Shown: positions 60,541 through 64,000 of the stretch, one piece after another
Layout: the number at the start of each line of letters is the position of its first letter
Numbering within the stretch: the stretch's first letter is position 1
From: Nocardioides sp. LHD-245
Lineage (GTDB): Bacteria > Actinomycetota > Actinomycetes > Propionibacteriales > Nocardioidaceae
Assembly: GCF_030929495.1 (NCBI RefSeq)
Contig: NZ_JAVFWN010000012.1
Span: forward strand, 62,001 to 126,000
Length of the DNA: 64,000 nt
Direction of reading: 5' to 3'
The notes under the pieces: generated by a model
What the model saw: only the letters and a program-made list of their open reading frames with translations
What the model was told of the DNA's origin: nothing
The model's database searches: none
Position numbers and translations under genes: made by a program

Positions 60541-63060
60541 TCAGCCGGGGCCGTCGAGCCACGCACGCAGGTACGCCTGCTCGGCTTCCGGCGCCGCCTC
60601 GACCAACGCACGCGCCCCGCCCAGGTGCGTGGTGGCCGCCGCTGGGTCGCCCGCGGCGGCAGCGGTGTCGGCGAGGCCGCGCCGGGCCCGGACCTGCTCG
60701 GGCAGCAGACCGGCCGCGGCCGCGACCTCCTCGGCCCGCGTGAACCCGTCGCGCGCGGCGGCGTACTCGCCGAGCGTGAGCCGGCCGACGGCGAGGCCGC
60801 ACAGCGCCGAGGCCTCGAGCACCCGGTCCCCGGAGCGGCGGGCGATCTCGAGTGCGGTGTCGTGGCGCGCGAGGCCGTCGAGCGGGTGACCGAGACTGAC
60901 CAGCGCCCGGCCCCCTGCGGTGAGGCCGTAGCCGCGGACCGGGTCGTGGCCCACAGCCTCGGCCAGCCGGACGCCCTCCTCGGCCGCGGCCAGCGCGGCC
61001 GCCGGGTCGCCGAGGGTCAGCTGGAGCGTCGCGACATTGACCAGGCTCAAGGCCCGCGGCGCGTCGGCGCCGGCCCGGGCGGCGACCTCCTGCGCGAGCT
61101 GGTGATGCCGCACCGCCTCGGTGAGGTTGCCGAGTCGGTGCTCGACGATCGCGACGTTGTCGAGGGAGAGCGCCTGGCCGACCAGGTCGCCGGTCTCGGC
61201 GGCCGTCTCGGCGCAGCGCCGGAACAGCGCGGCCGCTTCGGCGGGCCGTCCCTGCTGGGCGGCGATGATGGCGAGGGCGTTGAGCGCCTCCCGGGCCTCG
61301 ACCCGGAGCCCGGCCTCCTCGAGCCGGGGATGCACGGCGTCGAGATGCTCGCCGCCGGAGGCGAGATCGCCGAGCCGGACGAGCGTGCTGCCGAGGTCGA
61401 GCCGGGCCCGCAGGACGGCGTCCGGTCGTCCCGCTGCCCGGGCGACGGCCCAGGCGCGCTCGTGGAGGACCTGCGCGTCGGCGTACCGGCCCCACAGGTC
61501 GAGCCGGGAGGCGATCGCCCGGGCGAGGTCGGGCAGCACATGGGTCAGCGGACCGTCGGCCAGGCCGGCCAGGAGCAGGAGTGTGTCCGACTCGCGATCG
61601 ATGCGGCGACGCGCCTCCTCGGCGTCGAGGTCGGGCAGCTCCAGAGCGGGCGGCGGCGGACGGCCGCTGCCCGCGCGCAGGTGGACGTGATCGGCCCAGG
61701 CGAGGGCGAGCAGGTGGTGGGCGAGCCGGTGCTGGGCGTCGGTCCGCTCGCGCGGGCGGTCCTCGTCGTGGGAGCGGTCGAGGGCGAAGGTGCGCACCAG
61801 AGGGTGGATCCGGAGCCGGTACGGCGCGGCGCGCTGCAGGAGGTGGTGTCGCCACAGCTCGGCGAGCGCGGCGTCGGTGTCCTCGGTCGGTGTGCCGGCG
61901 ACGGCCGCGACGGCGGTGTCGTCGAGCTGCTCGACCGGCGGTGCGCAGAGCAGCCGCAGCAACCGCTGGGCCGCCGGACTCAGCGCGCCGTAGGTGGCGG
62001 CGAGGGTCGCGGCGACGGCGTCGTCGACGCGTAGCCCGCGCCGGCGGGCATCGGCGACGGCGACGAGGTCGGCCAGCGGCCAGTCGTCGCGCGCGGCGAC
62101 CCGGGTCGCGACCAGCGAGACGGCGAGGGGGAGGTGGCCGGTGGCGTCGGCGAGCGCGGCGGCCGCCTCCGGCTCCGCGGCGACCCGCTCGGCACCGGCG
62201 ATCGCGCCGAGCAGGCGGAGCGACTCGTCGGGGCTGAAGGAGCCGAGGGTGACCGCAGCGGCGCCCTCGGGCCGCAGCGCGCGGCGGCTCGTGACCAGGT
62301 GCACGGTCGGGCCGGCCCGGACCAGGAGCGGACGCAGCTGCTCCTCGTCGGCGGCGTCGTCGAGGACGACGACCTGCGGCCGCTCGCGGAGCAGCGCGGT
62401 GTACTGCTGGCGGCGCGCACGCTGGGCCGCCGGCGCCGTACCGCCCCCGAGGGCGCGGACCGCGGCCGTCAGGGCGGCCTCCGCGGCGACGGGCGGCAGG
62501 TCGTCGTGGAAGCCGCGCAGGTCGACCTGGAGTCCGCCGGCGACCCACCCGGACGCGACCAGGGCCTGGGCCGCCCGGCGCGCCAGCTGGGTCTTGCCGC
62601 TGCCAGCCAGTCCGTCGACGACCACCACCCGGGCGCCTGCCTCGACGGCGGCGAGCACCTCGGCCAGCTCGGGCCGGTCCACGGACGGCTCCTCCGGCGT
62701 GGGCACCGGCGCGATCGCGGTGCCGACCATGCCCGCGTCGCGACGATGCTGCGCCGCACTGCTGCGTCGGCGCCAGTGGCCGGCGCTCGCACCGTCACCA
62801 CCGAGCGCGGCGACGATCTCGGCCACCAGGTCGGCGTCGAGCCGCCGCCGGCCGTCGCGGAAGCAGTCGTAGACCGTGACCCGACCGACGTGGCACTCCT
62901 GCTCCGGCAGGCCGCGGGCCCGGCGGGCCTCGACGACCCGCTCGGCGATCCGGGCGTACGACGGGCTGCCGGCCGCGGCGCGGAGCTCGCGCAGGCCGGC
63001 GGCGACGTCGTCGAGGGTCCAGGTCACGCCCTCGACCGAGGCCGGGCGGGTGACGGTCAC
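60541..63060 (-). CDS. STAND ATPase with N-terminal HTH and TPR repeats
   Basis: 839 residues from GTG 63060. An N-terminal HTH-like region (about 10-80), an NB-ARC ATPase (Walker A VVVDGLAGSGKTQLARRAAQ, Walker B VVVLDDAADEEQL), a winged helix, then about ten TPR-like helices to the end. Such proteins are signal-dependent regulators (AfsR/GutR-like) or NLR-type immune sensors; no effector domain is visible, so a transcriptional role is more likely. Confidence 0.82.
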   Translation of the reverse strand: MTVTRPASVEGVTWTLDDVAAGLRELRAAAGSPSYARIAERVVEARRARGLPEQECHVGRVTVYDCFRDGRRRLDADLVAEIVAALGGDGASAGHWRRRSSAAQHRRDAGMVGTAIAPVPTPEEPSVDRPELAEVLAAVEAGARVVVVDGLAGSGKTQLARRAAQALVASGWVAGGLQVDLRGFHDDLPPVAAEAALTAAVRALGGGTAPAAQRARRQQYTALLRERPQVVVLDDAADEEQLRPLLVRAGPTVHLVTSRRALRPEGAAAVTLGSFSPDESLRLLGAIAGAERVAAEPEAAAALADATGHLPLAVSLVATRVAARDDWPLADLVAVADARRRGLRVDDAVAATLAATYGALSPAAQRLLRLLCAPPVEQLDDTAVAAVAGTPTEDTDAALAELWRHHLLQRAAPYRLRIHPLVRTFALDRSHDEDRPRERTDAQHRLAHHLLALAWADHVHLRAGSGRPPPPALELPDLDAEEARRRIDRESDTLLLLAGLADGPLTHVLPDLARAIASRLDLWGRYADAQVLHERAWAVARAAGRPDAVLRARLDLGSTLVRLGDLASGGEHLDAVHPRLEEAGLRVEAREALNALAIIAAQQGRPAEAAALFRRCAETAAETGDLVGQALSLDNVAIVEHRLGNLTEAVRHHQLAQEVAARAGADAPRALSLVNVATLQLTLGDPAAALAAAEEGVRLAEAVGHDPVRGYGLTAGGRALVSLGHPLDGLARHDTALEIARRSGDRVLEASALCGLAVGRLTLGEYAAARDGFTRAEEVAAAAGLLPEQVRARRGLADTAAAAGDPAAATTHLGGARALVEAAPEAEQAYLRAWLDGPG

Positions 63061-63170
63061 GCGGGTGAAGGTACCCGGTGCGTGTTCGGGAACGTTCGGG
63101 ATCCGGGACCGTCCCGGTCCGCGCCGGGAATGCTGGAGCCTCGCCATCGATGTCGTGAGGAGCGTGGAGC

Positions 63171-64000
63171 GTGCGGGTCAGGAAGAGTGCGGTAGCGGTC
63201 GCGGGAGCACTGCTGATGGCGTCCTCGGCGCTCGCCCCCGGCTCGGCCCACGCCGAGCAGGCAGCACCGAGCGTGCCGGTCGCCGCCCCCACCATCGCCA
63301 CCTACCCGGTGCCGACTCCCGACGCGGGGATCGAGTCCCTGGTCCGGGGAGCCGACGGCAACCTGTGGTTCACCGAGAGCAAGGGCTGGAAGCTGGGCCG
63401 GATCACGACCGGCGGCGCCATCACCGAGTTCGCCGTCGCGCCGCAGGGCGGCTCGACGGGGCCGACGAACATGGTGGCCGCCCACGACGGCCACCTCTAC
63501 TTCCTCACCGACACCTCGGCGCGCCTGCGGCGCGCGACCACAGCGGGCGCCGTCGAGCCGATGGCGAGCTACGGGTTCGGACAGGGCGGCTACCTGGCCG
63601 CCGCCAGGGACCGCGGCGTCTGGTCGACGAAGCTCGGCCCCAGCGACGCCGTCCTCCGCATGTGGGTCGACCCGGGTACGAACCAGACGACCGGGTGGCA
63701 GCTGCCCACGTCGTACGGCATGCCGACGCCGATGGCGGTCGCCGCCGACGGCGCGCTGTGGTACGGCGACGCGTTCGGTCACCTGCGCCGCGTCGATGAC
63801 GTCCACCCCGATCAGGGCGGCACCGAGCGCTCCTATCCCGTGCAGTGGACCAACGCCAACTACGACGCGACCTCCCTCGCCTTCGGTGCCGACGGCGCGC
63901 TGTGGGCGACCGGGTACTCGCCGGGGCAGATCCTCACGTCCTCGGAGGGTGGCGCGATCGGCCGCTTCGACGGCACCCGGCTCACGTCCTGGGAACTGCC
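63171..64000 (+). CDS. secreted beta-propeller protein (virginiamycin B lyase-like), partial
   Basis: Open to the window end; 276 codons visible from GTG 63171. A signal peptide (VRVRKSAVAVAGALLMASSA, cleavage near AHAEQ) precedes repeats of the type DGNLWFTES, DGHLYFLTD, DGALWYGDA, DGALWATGY, typical of Vgb-like/NHL propellers. Extracellular; substrate unknown. Confidence 0.75.
   Translation, partial: MRVRKSAVAVAGALLMASSALAPGSAHAEQAAPSVPVAAPTIATYPVPTPDAGIESLVRGADGNLWFTESKGWKLGRITTGGAITEFAVAPQGGSTGPTNMVAAHDGHLYFLTDTSARLRRATTAGAVEPMASYGFGQGGYLAAARDRGVWSTKLGPSDAVLRMWVDPGTNQTTGWQLPTSYGMPTPMAVAADGALWYGDAFGHLRRVDDVHPDQGGTERSYPVQWTNANYDATSLAFGADGALWATGYSPGQILTSSEGGAIGRFDGTRLTSWEL

Overview
The window is high-GC DNA from an actinobacterium, most likely a member of the Nocardioidaceae. 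This is inferred from the long GC-rich genes with many GTG starts, a mycothiol-type nitroreductase relative (Rv2466c-like), an actinobacterial type Orn, LeuA, MetG and PepN set, and a leucine leader peptide ahead of leuA. Species identity cannot be fixed from sequence reading alone.

Layout. 1-6.7 kb is chromosomal backbone: tRNA-His, oligoribonuclease (orn), a MauE/DoxX-like membrane protein with a membrane-anchored DsbA-like thioredoxin, an adenosine-deaminase family enzyme, an ABC ATPase, then a leuA gene whose C-terminal regulatory domain is cut short. 6.68-31.30 kb is an integrated mobile element. 31.3-64 kb is backbone again: tRNA-Arg(TCT), malic enzyme, universal stress protein, Xaa-Pro aminopeptidase, PrsW protease with two dynamin/Era-like GTPases, an SSB paralogue, EttA, MarR, thiolase/thioesterase/enoyl-CoA hydratase, an ECF sigma factor, truncated haemoglobin, MscS channel, aminopeptidase N, CHAP and PGRP cell-wall proteins, metG, LysE, a GNAT, a STAND-TPR ATPase and the start of a secreted beta-propeller protein.

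The mobile element has three parts. (i) 6.7-16.9 kb holds a cargo cluster resembling a defence or DNA-modification island: two short winged-helix proteins, two different GHKL-type ATPases separated by a small sigma-factor-like protein, two tandem ParB-like proteins fused by overlap to a DNA methyltransferase, and a DUF1643-like protein. No nuclease domain is recognisable. (ii) 17-20.7 kb holds unrecognised genes, a short XRE regulator and a very well formed promoter/operator. (iii) 20.8-31.3 kb is a single plus-strand transfer/maintenance module: small proteins, a VirD4/HerA-like coupling ATPase, a replication-relaxation protein, an orphan methyltransferase, an ArdA-like antirestriction protein, a ribbon-helix-helix protein, an ImmR/ImmA-like switch and a large serine integrase. 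No virion genes and no full type IV secretion channel are present, so the element looks like an integrative mobilizable or AICE-like element rather than a prophage.

The most informative detail is at the two ends. The nine bases GGACGATGG occur at 6678-6686 and 31295-31303. The integrase has no stop codon before the right end. If the element is circularised through this repeat, the integrase ends five codons later at the TGA of 6703-6705. That TGA overlaps the GTG start of a small helix-turn-helix gene in the same four-base manner used elsewhere in the element. Integration would therefore both change the integrase C-terminus and uncouple a downstream HTH gene, while giving leuA its present stop codon.
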